From an uncultured Bacillaceae bacterium (GTDB lineage Bacteria; Bacillota; Bacilli; Bacillales; Alkalibacillaceae): 6,439 bases of DNA. The stretch spans positions 1 through 6,439 of the forward strand of contig CALGNY010000205.1 of NCBI GenBank assembly GCA_937958375.1. The letters run 5' to 3'. Both the position numbers and the translations under genes were made by a program. The first letter of the stretch is position 1. Every line of letters begins with the position of its first letter. This document shows positions 6,372 to 6,439 of the stretch, one piece after another. The notes under the pieces were generated by a model. That model ran no database searches. It had not been told where the DNA came from and worked only from the letters and a program-made list of their open reading frames with translations.

Positions 6372-6391
6372 AAAAAAACGACGTTGTCGTT
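6372..6391 (-). terminator. Small dyad with T-run: weak intrinsic terminator or operator
   Basis: The minus strand reads AACGAC, AAC, GTCGTT, continuing into a T-run down to 6372. The six-pair stem with a three-base loop followed by T residues has the form of a weak terminator for a gene upstream of the window's right edge. It also ends only eight bases from the -35 box, where an operator for the AraM-like promoter would be expected. The sequence does not separate the two readings. Confidence 0.4.
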
Positions 6392-6439
6392 GTGCTGTGA
6401 TATTGTCAGGGTGTAACCGTTCCGAGAAAATGTCAGTAT

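Overview
The window carries four genes, all on the minus strand, so it reads right to left: an AraM-type glycerol-1-phosphate dehydrogenase-like protein (6272-4911), an FAD-dependent oxidoreductase (4538-3156), a multi-spanning inner-membrane permease (3107-1815) and a hydantoinase A/5-oxoprolinase-type protein (1794 to beyond the left edge). I see no rRNA, tRNA, CRISPR array or insertion sequence. The organism is probably a Gram-positive bacterium of the Bacillota. The evidence is strong AGGAGG-type ribosome sites with 7-10 base spacing, consensus-like sigma-A promoter hexamers, and an AraM relative. Mixed base composition (about 45-70% GC by line) would suit a moderately GC-rich bacillus such as a Thermoactinomyces or Alicyclobacillus relative, but that placement is a guess.

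Layout, in transcription order. 6439-6273: a short upstream region with a small dyad, a good sigma-A promoter (TTGACA, 17 bases, TAGACT) and a leader of about 63 bases. 6272-4911: the AraM-like enzyme. 4910-4539: a 372-base gap with no recognisable gene. It holds several inverted repeats and, at its downstream end, a perfect TATAAT with a poor -35 placed just before the next gene. 4538-3156: the FAD oxidoreductase. 3155-3108: a short gap with a small hairpin. 3107-1815: the permease. 1814-1795: a 20-base gap holding a strong ribosome site. 1794-1: the hydantoinase-like gene, 598 codons read without a stop and cut by the window edge.

The three downstream genes look like one operon, with gaps of 48 and 20 bases. 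The AraM-like gene has its own promoter and may be a separate unit or read through. The simplest reading is a small catabolic locus. The permease imports an acidic or cyclic small molecule, the ASKHA-fold hydantoinase-type protein opens a lactam or imide ring (or carboxylates a substrate) using ATP, and the two dehydrogenases process a related polyol, sugar acid or amine. The actual substrate cannot be read from the sequence. Base composition changes sharply inside the 5' end of the permease gene, which suggests the locus was assembled from parts with different histories.
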